Below, in pieces: positions 26,096 through 34,436 of a stretch of DNA of 64,000 nt. Source of the DNA: CAIZGX01 sp044374295. GTDB lineage: Bacteria > Bacteroidota > Bacteroidia > Flavobacteriales_D > Sanyastnellaceae. Below the pieces are notes generated by a model, which was not told the DNA's origin, did no database searches, and worked only from the letters and a program-made list of their open reading frames with translations. The stretch spans positions 1 through 64,000 of the forward strand of contig JBILOU010000002.1 in NCBI GenBank assembly GCA_044374295.1, given 5' to 3'. The position numbers and the translations under genes were made by a program. The stretch's first letter is position 1. Each line of letters opens with the position of its first letter.

Positions 26096-27642
26096 AATCT
26101 TGCTCCTATTGAAAAGCTAATTTGTACCAGCAAATTGTCGATGTTAGCCATCGAAATTAACGACGGGTCATACAAAAAATATCCGTCCTTATTCTTGGTT
26201 ATCATTATCGCTCCGTCGCAGTAGAAATCGTCTTTTTTGTAACCACCACCCACATTCCAATTAAACAGGGGTTCTTTTGGTTTTCCAGCAAGTTCGGTAA
26301 ATACAGAGGTTCGGTAACCAACTCCCGCTCTCAATCGGTATACATCGCCAATTCGAAATTCTGTTCCGAGTCGAGCATTGTGCACACGCTTGTAGTTTTC
26401 TTGTATGGCCGTATTCTCGAGAGCAAATTCAGAAGTCCCTCCTGTAATGCCATACATGACCATTTTAGAAAAATCACGTGTTTCATAATCGGCTGAAACA
26501 ATTCCGAAATTACCCAAGATTAATGCAGCACCAGCTCCCAATGTAGAAGGTATTTGAACACCGTAATCGAAAATATTCTTATCTGAGGAATAATTGTAAT
26601 TTACAGCTCCAATAGAACTCTCCATTTTCGCCAAGTAATTATCACTAATTGACTGCTTGCATGCTGAATGCCAAAATGCACCTATACGCAAATATGGAAT
26701 TGGCGCATATTGCACACCCAGTTTCGTTTGAACTGAAGGCCCTTTGGTAACAACATCTGTCGTACTGTTATCCTCGATTAAAGAGTAATTCACAGCCGTT
26801 CCATTCGATGAAAAAGATTCCGAATATGTCGAATTCTTTTCAAACACAACCTTACGAAATGCGAAGGACGCTCCGATAAACAATTTATTCTCAAATGCAC
26901 GTGCAACGCCAAAACAAGTTTCGCGAACGTAGCCTCTTTCTTCAACATTCTGACGTCTTGTAAACGTATTGTCGTCAATGTTAATTTGCACATATGGATC
27001 AACAGTTCCCGGATTAATTAAATAGGTCTCCCAAGCTAACCCGGCTCCGAATGGGAATGAAGCGGTAACATCTGAATTCGCTGGATTGTATTCATTTAAC
27101 TGATCTGTATACACATCGAGAAGTGATGATTGATTATCACTCGACTCTAAATTATACTGTCGCTTATAGGTCTGGGTTCTTCCATACGCAAGACCGTATA
27201 TCCAAGGACCCCAGCCGTTACCCGCTGTTCCAAAAGCAGAAGTAAATCCGAAAGTATTAATGCCCAATCCCGATGCGGAAGAAGAAGAAACTCGATTATT
27301 GAAATCCACATTCGTTGAACGCGAAAGGAGACTTAATCCGAATTCCATGTTCTGCTTTTTATAAGCCGCTATCCCCGCCGGATTCTGAAAGAAATTCGTG
27401 AAGTCCGCACCCAATGCGGTATACGCCCCTCCCATTCCCAAAGCTCGGTTGGTATACGCGCCAAAGGTATTGGAAAAGCGAAGAGCGTCATCTTCATTTT
27501 GCCCAAAAACGAACTGCACACTGCACATCAAAACAAATGTCATTGCTACAACCTTTCCCTTGCGAAGCACCTTGTGTAACATCTTGCTACGCATCTTATA
27601 ATAGACCTTGTGCAACATCCTGTTTAATATCTTGCTTCGCAT
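26092..27642 (-). CDS. Outer-membrane transport protein, OmpP1/FadL-like
   Basis: 516 residues from ATG 27642, which shares a base with the TGA of the preceding gene (TGATG), a typical coupling. The N-terminal block SNTFGAYTNRALGMGGAYTALGADFT followed by NPAGIA is the OmpP1/FadL/TodX family signature, and the barrel ends ISFSIGARF with terminal Phe. FadL-type barrels take up hydrophobic compounds. The signal peptide (VVAMTFVLMCSVQFVFGQ) is preceded by an odd 31-residue extension in which MRSKxLxxMLHKV-like sequence occurs twice; a start at a later Met (27591 or 27579) would remove it. The gene follows the Gly/Tyr/Asn-rich lipoprotein and precedes, convergently, rlmB. Confidence 0.85.
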   Translation of the reverse strand: MRSKILNRMLHKVYYKMRSKMLHKVLRKGKVVAMTFVLMCSVQFVFGQNEDDALRFSNTFGAYTNRALGMGGAYTALGADFTNFFQNPAGIAAYKKQNMEFGLSLLSRSTNVDFNNRVSSSSASGLGINTFGFTSAFGTAGNGWGPWIYGLAYGRTQTYKRQYNLESSDNQSSLLDVYTDQLNEYNPANSDVTASFPFGAGLAWETYLINPGTVDPYVQINIDDNTFTRRQNVEERGYVRETCFGVARAFENKLFIGASFAFRKVVFEKNSTYSESFSSNGTAVNYSLIEDNSTTDVVTKGPSVQTKLGVQYAPIPYLRIGAFWHSACKQSISDNYLAKMESSIGAVNYNYSSDKNIFDYGVQIPSTLGAGAALILGNFGIVSADYETRDFSKMVMYGITGGTSEFALENTAIQENYKRVHNARLGTEFRIGDVYRLRAGVGYRTSVFTELAGKPKEPLFNWNVGGGYKKDDFYCDGAIMITKNKDGYFLYDPSLISMANIDNLLVQISFSIGARF

Positions 27643-28700
27643 CAAGGTCTCTTACCAGGTGAAGTAGTTCTTGAAGGAGAGCTTGGAGCAGGGCTCGTGC
27701 GCGTTGGAGTTGAACGAGATGGGGAAGGTGAGCTCGTTGAAGGTTTCGTTGGTGTCGATCTTGATGGCGATGGCGAACTGTAACTTGGAGCAGGACGCGA
27801 AGGACTTGAGTGTGTTGGCGACGTCGTTCTTGAAGGTCCTGAATTCGATGGCTGAGTGTATGCTGGGGTTGAACGCGATGGGTTCGAATAAGCTGGACTT
27901 GTTTGCGTATTCGGCGATGAAGGTCTTGAGTAAGTCGGATTTGAGTAGTTGTAATTGTTCGCGTGTGTCGGAGCTACTGGCTGTGGTGTACGAGAGGTTT
28001 CACTAATCGGTTGAACTAAATTCTTTTGAAGAACGCCACGACCGTAAGTTGAAGAATTCCCAGATCCTACACTTGTTGGTCTGCGATGATGGTGTGTAAC
28101 ATTTGGTGTTTCACCACTTCCGTTTGAGCCTCCCCATCCACCGCCATTTCCATTCCAACCATTTCCGTTTCCGTACCATCCATTTCCATAACCGTAACCT
28201 CCCCAACCCAATCCGCCAAGGCCGTAGCCATAAGGATTGTAACCATAACCTCCGTAGGGATTGAAAGAACTGTATGGGTTATATCCATATGCATTGTAAC
28301 CATACGGATTGTAGCCGTAGTTACCGTATCCACCAAATCCACTGTATGAGTTGTATGGACTTAAAGAATTAAAACCCATTCCAAATCCACTGTTGTAGTT
28401 GGAAAATGCATTTAAACCGTAACTCAATTGCCATCCGCTAATCGGATTGAACATTGCTCTTGGATTTGTTCCTCCATTCAATGAATTTGCGCGGCTGGCA
28501 GAATTCGGGTCATAGTAATCATCTCCTGTTTCATTAGCACTTGCAACTATCGAATTGTCGTAAAACAATTCCTTTCCATTCCAATACATCTCATCGTCTT
28601 CAGCACGTGTGCGATCGTCGGTCAAATTTTCAAAACTCGCACAAGAACTCAAAGCAAGAATAGTCGTGAAGAAGAAAAAATTTCGTTGTAACGCTTTCAT
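27642..28700 (-). CDS. Low-complexity Gly/Tyr/Asn and Ser/Pro/Thr-rich lipoprotein
   Basis: 352 residues. The lipobox is LSSCASF after a hydrophobic run (FFFFTTILAL). Residues ~85-215 are a repetitive aromatic stretch of GYNPYG, GYGN and NGNGW units; the tail (~250-352) is Ser/Pro/Thr/Arg-rich with SRSTPT-type repeats, ending SPGKRP. It has no enzymatic motif, and the composition suggests a sticky, surface-exposed structural or adhesive lipoprotein. The stop overlaps the start of the OmpP1-like gene (TGATG), so the two proteins are probably made together. Divergent from proS. Confidence 0.82.
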   Translation of the reverse strand: MKALQRNFFFFTTILALSSCASFENLTDDRTRAEDDEMYWNGKELFYDNSIVASANETGDDYYDPNSASRANSLNGGTNPRAMFNPISGWQLSYGLNAFSNYNSGFGMGFNSLSPYNSYSGFGGYGNYGYNPYGYNAYGYNPYSSFNPYGGYGYNPYGYGLGGLGWGGYGYGNGWYGNGNGWNGNGGGWGGSNGSGETPNVTHHHRRPTSVGSGNSSTYGRGVLQKNLVQPISETSRTPQPVAPTHANNYNYSNPTYSRPSSPNTQTSPAYSNPSRSTPAYTQPSNSGPSRTTSPTHSSPSRPAPSYSSPSPSRSTPTKPSTSSPSPSRSTPTRTSPAPSSPSRTTSPGKRP

Positions 28701-28711
28701 TATCGTATGGA

Positions 28712-28746
28712 TTTGATAGTTTAAAGGTAATAAGGTTTTACATTTG
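28712..28746 (+). promoter_or_regulatory. Promoter (-33 TTTG, -7 TACATTTG) of proS
   Basis: TTTG at 28712-28715 and TACATTTG at 28739-28746 are 23 bases apart; the start codon is 22 bases beyond the -7 box. Confidence 0.65.
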
Positions 28747-28768
28747 CAACTTCGAAAAAAGAAAAAAA

Positions 28769-30238
28769 ATGGCCGAGAAAATTCCGACTAGAAAAGAAGA
28801 TTACTCCAAATGGTATAACGAACTTGTGATGCAAGCCGATTTGGCGCAACACAGTGAGGTGAAAGGCTGTATGGTTATTAAACCTTATGGCTATGCAATT
28901 TGGGAGAAGATGCGCGATCAATTGGATCTTCGTTTTAAAGAAACGGGGCATCAGAATGCTTATTTTCCTTTGTTGATTCCGAAAAGCTATTTGAGTAAAG
29001 AGGCTGCCCATGTTGAAGGATTCGCCAAAGAATGTGCCGTTGTTACCCATTACCGACTTAAGTCTCAAGATGGCGGTGTCGTTGTTGATCCTGATGCAAA
29101 ACTTGAAGAAGAGTTAATTATCCGTCCAACCAGTGAAACCATTATCTGGAACACTTACAAAGGTTGGATTCAGAGCTACCGCGACCTTCCATTGCTCATT
29201 AATCAATGGGCGAATGTGGTTCGTTGGGAAATGCGCACGCGTTTATTTTTAAGAACCGCAGAATTCTTGTGGCAAGAAGGGCACACCGCCCACTCTACCG
29301 CCCAAGAGGCGATTGAAGAAACAGAGCGCATGCTCGATGTGTACGCAGAATTCGCTGAAAACTTCATGGCTATGCCTGTTGTAAAAGGAAGAAAGTCGGA
29401 GAGCGAACGTTTTGCAGGCGCGCTAGACACCTTGTGCATTGAAGCTTTGATGCAAGATGGGAAAGCCCTTCAAGCGGGAACTTCTCACTTCCTCGGACAA
29501 AATTTCGCGAAAGCCTTCGATGTGAAATTCGCAACGAAAGAGGGAAATTCAGAATACGTTTGGGCAACTTCGTGGGGTGTTAGCACGCGTCTAATGGGAG
29601 CGTTAATCATGACTCACAGCGACGACAAGGGACTTCGTGTTCCACCAAAGTTAGCGCCCATTCATGCTGTAATTGTTCCTATCTACAAAGGACTTGAGCA
29701 ACTTGAAGTGATTCGCGAAAAAGTTCTTCCTCTTGTAAAAGCATTGAAAGCTAAAGGCATCGTAGCGAAGTTCGACGATGACGACAGCAAGCGCAGCGGC
29801 TGGAAGTTTGCTGAATACGAATTGAAAGGTGTTCCCGTTCGTTTGGCCATTGGTCCAAAAGATTTGGAAAACGGAACCGTTGAAATTGTACGTCGCGACA
29901 CTTCTGAAAAATCAACTGTGTCGTTCGAAGGAGTGGAAAGCACCATTGAAAATTTGTTGGAAGAAATTCAAGCGAATATGTTCAATCAAGCATTGGAGTT
30001 CAGAAATGGACACATTACGGAAGTTGACGATTACGAGACATTCAAAAAGTTGCTTGATGAAAAAACCGGATTTTTCTTAGCGCATTGGGACGGCACAGCA
30101 GAGACCGAAGAATTGATTAAGCAAGAAACCAAAGCTACTATTCGATGTATTCCTTTCGATGGACCAACAGAGCCCGGTGTTTGTATGGTGACAGGAAAAC
30201 CAAGCGAACGTCGTGTATTATTCGCTAGAGCGTATTAA
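28769..30238 (+). CDS. proS: Proline--tRNA ligase (class II, archaeal/eukaryote-like type)
   Basis: 489 residues. Motif 2 (RTAEFLWQEGHTAH), motif 3 region (TSWGVSTRLMGALIMTHSDDKGLRVPP) and the early catalytic-domain block GCMVIKPYGYAIWEKM are all present. The C-terminal anticodon domain (KGIVAKFDDDDSKRSGWKFAEYELKGVPVR) is the eukaryote-like ProRS form, without the INS editing domain of E. coli ProRS; this short form is common in Bacteroidota. It ends in a Zn-type C-terminal domain (RCIPFDG...GVCMVTGKPS) with reduced cysteines, finishing RAY. The downstream gene begins two bases after its stop. Confidence 0.97.
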   Translation: MAEKIPTRKEDYSKWYNELVMQADLAQHSEVKGCMVIKPYGYAIWEKMRDQLDLRFKETGHQNAYFPLLIPKSYLSKEAAHVEGFAKECAVVTHYRLKSQDGGVVVDPDAKLEEELIIRPTSETIIWNTYKGWIQSYRDLPLLINQWANVVRWEMRTRLFLRTAEFLWQEGHTAHSTAQEAIEETERMLDVYAEFAENFMAMPVVKGRKSESERFAGALDTLCIEALMQDGKALQAGTSHFLGQNFAKAFDVKFATKEGNSEYVWATSWGVSTRLMGALIMTHSDDKGLRVPPKLAPIHAVIVPIYKGLEQLEVIREKVLPLVKALKAKGIVAKFDDDDSKRSGWKFAEYELKGVPVRLAIGPKDLENGTVEIVRRDTSEKSTVSFEGVESTIENLLEEIQANMFNQALEFRNGHITEVDDYETFKKLLDEKTGFFLAHWDGTAETEELIKQETKATIRCIPFDGPTEPGVCMVTGKPSERRVLFARAY

Positions 30239-30239
30239 A

Positions 30240-30908
30240 ATGGAAACAAAAGACCTCATTCTTGCCTTACTGAAAAACAAAAGCGTACTCAAGCAAGACG
30301 TTTTTCACAACACCATTGCCCAATTCAATTCCTTGAAGGAAGTTTTAAAAAACACCATTCAAGAATTAACGACTCAATTTGGAAATACAGATTCACGTGT
30401 AACGTTTGAATATCGGGACAGAGGGGCTTTTCAATGCGAAATTCGCGTAGCAGGTGACTTGCTCATTTTCCAAATGCACACCAATGTTTTTCAATTTGAA
30501 CAAGAAAGTAGTTTTTGGCAAACCGGATATTTGAGAGAAAATCCTGCGAACAGTTTTGTTGGCACCATTAACGTTTACAACTTCCTTTCAGATTCGTTCA
30601 GATACGATAGAACGGCAGATGTAGGCTATTTGCTAGCGCGTGTATTCATTAACAAAGAAAATCACTTTGTGGTTCAAGGAAAAAAGCAATTGGGAATCAT
30701 GTTCAACGATTTCGTTGCTTCAAACTTCGACACGGCTAGCCAAACAAAATTCGTTGATCAAGTAGTTCTTTACGCACTAAACTTCGACTTACTTATTCCT
30801 CCCTATGAAAATCTTCATCAGATTACAGTTGAAGAAATGCAAGACATCAATCATAGCGGCAGTTTGGCCACTGGAAAAAGAATGGGATTTCAATTTCGAC
30901 AGCAATAA
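30240..30908 (+). CDS. Conserved-looking cytoplasmic protein downstream of proS, function unknown
   Basis: 222 residues from ATG 30240, one base after the proS stop; the open frame extends upstream to 30213, but the ATG right after proS is far more likely. It has no signal or membrane segment. Notable blocks are EYRDRGAFQCEIRVAGDLLIFQMHTNVFQFEQ, NVYNFLSDSFRYDRTADVGYLLARVFINKENHFVVQGKKQLG and a final GKRMGFQF. I have no named family. It is likely co-transcribed with proS and ends at a shared terminator. Confidence 0.82.
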   Translation: METKDLILALLKNKSVLKQDVFHNTIAQFNSLKEVLKNTIQELTTQFGNTDSRVTFEYRDRGAFQCEIRVAGDLLIFQMHTNVFQFEQESSFWQTGYLRENPANSFVGTINVYNFLSDSFRYDRTADVGYLLARVFINKENHFVVQGKKQLGIMFNDFVASNFDTASQTKFVDQVVLYALNFDLLIPPYENLHQITVEEMQDINHSGSLATGKRMGFQFRQQ

Positions 30909-30910
30909 AA

Positions 30911-30936
30911 AAGGCAGCCACCGATGTGACTGCCTT
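30911..30936. terminator. Bidirectional terminator-like hairpin between convergent genes
   Basis: Bases 30911-30921 pair with 30926-30936 (11 bp, one mismatch) with loop CGAT; short A and T runs flank it. It separates the gene ending at 30908 from the minus-strand gene ending at 30956. Confidence 0.7.
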
Positions 30937-30955
30937 CATTCAAACTAAATTTATA

Positions 30956-31342
30956 TTATTTCTGCGGTTGCTCACGCGGATGCGTCTTGCGAAACTCTTT
31001 TGCTGCCAACCACTTTGCTTTTTGCGTTTCATCTAAAATAGCAAACGCATTTTGCTCATGAGAATACAAAATAGCCTCTTCTCTAACTTCGAAATCTGGA
31101 GCTCCTTTGTGTTCCGAAACTAAATCTGAAAGATTCTTTTGAAAAGTTTCATTCACCTTGTAAATAGCCTCTCGCTGGGCAGGAGTCAAACCATAAATCT
31201 CAACCATTTTATTGGTTTGCTTTTCAGTTCTTTCAACAACCATACGATTCTTTTTACCATTAGCAATCGCATTCTGTGCAATTACAATCCCGCCTGTAAC
31301 CACAAGTGCCAGGCAGATGAAAATAATGAGTTTCTTTTTCAT
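30956..31342 (-). CDS. Spy/CpxP-like periplasmic protein
   Basis: 128 residues. N-terminal MKKKLIIFICLALVVTGGIVIAQ is a signal or anchor helix. The rest is helical with LTPAQREAIYKVNETFQKN and LDETQKAKW, the LTxxQ-type repeats of the Spy/CpxP family of periplasmic chaperones and metal/stress sensors. The match is by pattern only, and length is a little short of typical Spy. It is 16 bases downstream of the JmjC hydroxylase gene on the same strand, so may belong to that operon. Confidence 0.72.
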   Translation of the reverse strand: MKKKLIIFICLALVVTGGIVIAQNAIANGKKNRMVVERTEKQTNKMVEIYGLTPAQREAIYKVNETFQKNLSDLVSEHKGAPDFEVREEAILYSHEQNAFAILDETQKAKWLAAKEFRKTHPREQPQK

Positions 31343-31358
31343 TTGATTTGATTTTAAA

Positions 31359-32546
31359 TTAATTGATTTGAATGGAAAGAAGACCTTCCTTAATTAAACG
31401 TGTAACAAAAACTATTTTACCATCTTGATCAACACAATCTGGAACTTGGTCCAACTTAAAAGGTTGTTTCATTTTGGCTATGAAATGAATAGCAGGATCC
31501 ATGAACATCGGAAACTCTACTTCCTTCCCTTGCCATTCAAGAACTACATTCTCTCCCTTTCGTTTGATAAGAAAAAGAACGTTGTGTCTCATTTCAAAAA
31601 TTGAATTTTCATCAATTCCTGAAACGGAGTCACCCTGTGTCAAAAGGTTCTTGATATTAATTTTCTGACTTGCTGAAATCTCACGTTTGAATCGATTCAC
31701 GCTATCCTGAAGTGAAATGGACGACGCCATGGTTGAAAACAATTCGGTAAAATATTCCTGATCGATTTCTTTCGCGCCATTGCGTAACATTTCACGCGGC
31801 AAAAATCTACGAAGCGAATCATTCGTTTTCGAAAATTCCAACACACTTTCAATGAGCAAGTCCGTCCAGGTATAACCTAACATTCCTAACGTCACGTGAA
31901 TGGACATGTCATCGTTGGTCTCAGCTTGGTGCATGATTCCTCGGGGAATGTAAATCAAGTCTCCGGCCTCAGCGACAATGGTCTCTTCCACCTCACCCAC
32001 TTGATATTTGCCCGGAGCAAATTCCATAAGTTTATTTGGAAGAGAAACGGGATTGTCTTTGTAAATCTTCCATGTTTTCTTACCATGAATTTGAAGCACA
32101 AAAACATCATGCGTGTCGTAATGAACCTTGAACCCTTGACTTCCCTTTGGAGTGATGTATACATTCGTCTGAAAGCGTTGGTAAAATTGTTTAGACAGAT
32201 TGCTAACCAACTCGCCCAGCCCTGCAACATGTTCATGAAGTCCGGAGAGAACTATTGTTGAACCTTCCACAAAGTGCTTCAAAAGATTTGAAGCCACAAC
32301 CTTGTCTCCAACTACATACTTTTCACTTGGAACATCCTCTTTAGCATTGGTTAAGCGTGTTGAAGGAAATCTCAATGCCTCATTGTATAGATAATCCTCA
32401 ATTGCTGAATAAGTGAGCGCCGGGGAGAAATATTCGGATTGGCTTCTTTTGATATGAATAAATTTCTTTTCAAAATAATCCTTCTCAAACTCCTCGAAGC
32501 TCAACGGAGAAATTACCCAAGGAAAAGTGTATACGGGAACGTTCAT
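31359..32546 (-). CDS. JmjC/cupin-4 2-oxoglutarate-Fe(II) hydroxylase (ribosomal-oxygenase-like)
   Basis: 395 residues. The jelly-roll core carries the metal triad: His142 and Asp144 in HYDTHDVFVLQ, and the distal His206 in IPRGIMHQAE. The block HxDxxDVFVLQxxGxKxWxxY is the pattern of the YcfD/NO66/MINA53 ribosomal oxygenases (cupin_4), which hydroxylate protein side chains. The C-terminal ~120 residues could be the dimerisation/winged-helix part. So a protein hydroxylase is well supported; its target is not. The gene starts eight bases after a gene for a short Asp/Tyr-rich peptide and is very likely co-transcribed with it, which makes that peptide the prime candidate substrate. Confidence 0.85.
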   Translation of the reverse strand: MNVPVYTFPWVISPLSFEEFEKDYFEKKFIHIKRSQSEYFSPALTYSAIEDYLYNEALRFPSTRLTNAKEDVPSEKYVVGDKVVASNLLKHFVEGSTIVLSGLHEHVAGLGELVSNLSKQFYQRFQTNVYITPKGSQGFKVHYDTHDVFVLQIHGKKTWKIYKDNPVSLPNKLMEFAPGKYQVGEVEETIVAEAGDLIYIPRGIMHQAETNDDMSIHVTLGMLGYTWTDLLIESVLEFSKTNDSLRRFLPREMLRNGAKEIDQEYFTELFSTMASSISLQDSVNRFKREISASQKINIKNLLTQGDSVSGIDENSIFEMRHNVLFLIKRKGENVVLEWQGKEVEFPMFMDPAIHFIAKMKQPFKLDQVPDCVDQDGKIVFVTRLIKEGLLSIQIN

Positions 32547-32554
32547 TTCACGAA

Positions 32555-32842
32555 TTAGTCTGCGTAACGTGTAACATCAGAATCATTCGTATCGTAATTC
32601 CCATAATCATAAGAATCCGCGAAAGCTCCTAAATCATAAGCTCCAGAGTCGTAGCTATCCGCTGCAGGATCGCCATAGGTCGTAACATCGCTATCTACAC
32701 AACTTGTTATTCCAACAGACATTGTAGTAAGCGCTAAAGCAACGGCCACAGAACTTAATTTGAGTGAATAAATAGAATTTGTCGACTTCTTTACATCCGC
32801 AGTGCGAACGTCCGAATCGACGAGCGTCGGTTTGTTTTCCAT
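32555..32842 (-). CDS. Small Asp/Tyr-rich repeat protein, candidate substrate of the adjacent hydroxylase
   Basis: 95 residues from ATG 32842 (MENKPTLVDSDVRTAD); an upstream start at 32887 is possible. Residues 1-26 are polar, 27-47 hydrophobic (SLKLSSVAVALALTTMSVGI), then TSC at 46-48 looks like a lipobox. The last 47 residues are almost only Asp, Tyr, Ser, Gly, Ala, Thr and Asn. The motif DSDV occurs three times: at 9-12 (before the hydrophobic part), at 50-53 (DSDVTTYGD) and at 87-90 (DSDVTRYAD). Between the last two lie two copies of ADSYDxGxYD. No known family. It ends eight bases before the hydroxylase gene. Either a lipoprotein or a precursor peptide. Confidence 0.75.
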   Translation of the reverse strand: MENKPTLVDSDVRTADVKKSTNSIYSLKLSSVAVALALTTMSVGITSCVDSDVTTYGDPAADSYDSGAYDLGAFADSYDYGNYDTNDSDVTRYAD

Positions 32843-33017
32843 AGAGATTGGTTTAAGTTTATCACAAATTTGCCCCTTTCCAATCAAAGTGTAAATACTC
32901 CCTAAGTATTAATTTCACTTGCTTTGCGACCAGAACGTTAAACAAAATCAATGACTCTTAAAACCAAGAAAACAAATGGTTATCGATGAGAGGAAGTCTA
33001 CATCGCGAAACACATGA

Positions 33018-34424
33018 TTAATACCATCTGAACACGACAACCGGAAGTTCTTTCGATAAGGCCTGAATCTTCTTACTCGGATACAAGAACATTCTACCTT
33101 CTTTCATTCGAATGGGCTGGCTTTCGCCTGTGCTTATCTCTATTAAACGTTGGTCTTTGTTCTTCATTCCCCATGGTAATGCAATTTCGGATGGAACTTG
33201 TTCGCCTTCCTTCAACAACACACATGCATATCGCTCGCCTTTCTTTCCTTCAATAAAATAGATATTGTCTTTTTGAAAATTAGAAATGCTTCGCGTTCCA
33301 TAGATAGCCTCTGCATGAACGCTCGTCCACTCACCTATTTCTTTTAACGTATTGTTCACCTCTTCCGGAAAAACACCTGTTGCGGTTGGACCAACACCCA
33401 GCAATAAATTTCCACCCTTGGCTACTACTTCAACCAACTTATGAATGACCTCGCGAGAAGATTTGTATTTGTCATGAGCTACATATCCCCATGCATTTCC
33501 CAATGTCATGCAGGTCTCCCAAGGATAATCCAATCTTCCTTCCGGAATTCGCTGCTCTGGGGTTCTGTAATTTTCATATTCTCCATGCACTGTTCTGTCT
33601 ACGACCAATGTTCCTGGATTATTCTTTCGCGCTATCTCGGCTAAAAGCGGGACATTGACATCCTGACTCCACGCTGGGATTGGACATTGCCACGAGATCA
33701 CTTCATCGTTAACGGTTTCAAGCGGACGCACCCATCCGCCATCGAGCCAAAGCATATCTACCTTTCCGTATTCAGAGGTTAACTCTGAAATCTGATTCGC
33801 GGTATAGTTCTGAAAGCGTTTCCACTGCTCTGGGAATTTCCGAATATCATAATTGTTGTTGCGCTCTCCTGTTGCGAAGGCATGCCACCAGTAATAATCG
33901 GAATGCCAATCGGGTTTCGAAAAATATGCTCCGATAAAAAAATCTTTGTCTCGGAATGACTTGAAGACTTCCTTCGTGACATTCGATTTTGGATTCGTTT
34001 GGAAAGGACCGTTGGTGATTTTAAAATCGGAATATTTACTATCGAACATGCAGAATCCATCGTGGTGCTTCGTTGTAAAAACCAAGTACTTCATGCCCGC
34101 ATTCTTCGCCGAAGTGGCCCACGCTTCCGGATTGAATTGCGTCGGATTAAATTCCTTCGACAAACCGAAATACCATTTCTTGTAATCCTCGTAATCCAAA
34201 GCGGTGTCTCTTCCCACCCAATCTTCATTGCAGATAGACCAAGACTCGACAATACCCGGCACCGCATAGATTCCCCAATGAATAATAATCCCAAATTTCA
34301 AATCGCGCCAATGCTCTAGGTTCTCACGAACCAAAGGATCATTCGGGTAGGTGTATGCTGGCGACGGTTGAGACCATGCACTGGAACTAAAAATCAAAAA
34401 CAGAACTACCCAAATATTCTTCAT
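33018..34424 (-). CDS. Alpha-L-fucosidase, glycoside hydrolase family 29
   Basis: 468 residues with signal peptide MKNIWVVLFLIFSSSAWSQ. The GH29 barrel blocks are clear: WRDLKFGIIIHWGIYAVPG, AKNAGMKYLVFTTKHHDGFCMFDSKYSDF, VDMLWLDGGWV (nucleophile Asp) and a C-terminal LLLGVGPTATGVFPEEV. Retaining exo-fucosidases of this family remove terminal L-fucose from glycans or algal polysaccharides; export fits a marine polysaccharide degrader. No SusC/SusD pair or other glycoside hydrolase adjoins it, so it is not part of a typical utilisation locus. It is the last gene of the minus-strand run, 12 bases after the kinase-like gene. Confidence 0.92.
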   Translation of the reverse strand: MKNIWVVLFLIFSSSAWSQPSPAYTYPNDPLVRENLEHWRDLKFGIIIHWGIYAVPGIVESWSICNEDWVGRDTALDYEDYKKWYFGLSKEFNPTQFNPEAWATSAKNAGMKYLVFTTKHHDGFCMFDSKYSDFKITNGPFQTNPKSNVTKEVFKSFRDKDFFIGAYFSKPDWHSDYYWWHAFATGERNNNYDIRKFPEQWKRFQNYTANQISELTSEYGKVDMLWLDGGWVRPLETVNDEVISWQCPIPAWSQDVNVPLLAEIARKNNPGTLVVDRTVHGEYENYRTPEQRIPEGRLDYPWETCMTLGNAWGYVAHDKYKSSREVIHKLVEVVAKGGNLLLGVGPTATGVFPEEVNNTLKEIGEWTSVHAEAIYGTRSISNFQKDNIYFIEGKKGERYACVLLKEGEQVPSEIALPWGMKNKDQRLIEISTGESQPIRMKEGRMFLYPSKKIQALSKELPVVVFRWY

Positions 34425-34436
34425 TTCAATAACAAT

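Noticed and set aside
33018..34424. Polysaccharide utilisation locus around the GH29 fucosidase
   Set aside because: No SusC/SusD pair, sulfatase or further glycoside hydrolase adjoins it; the TonB receptor at 46145 is far away and has no SusD partner.
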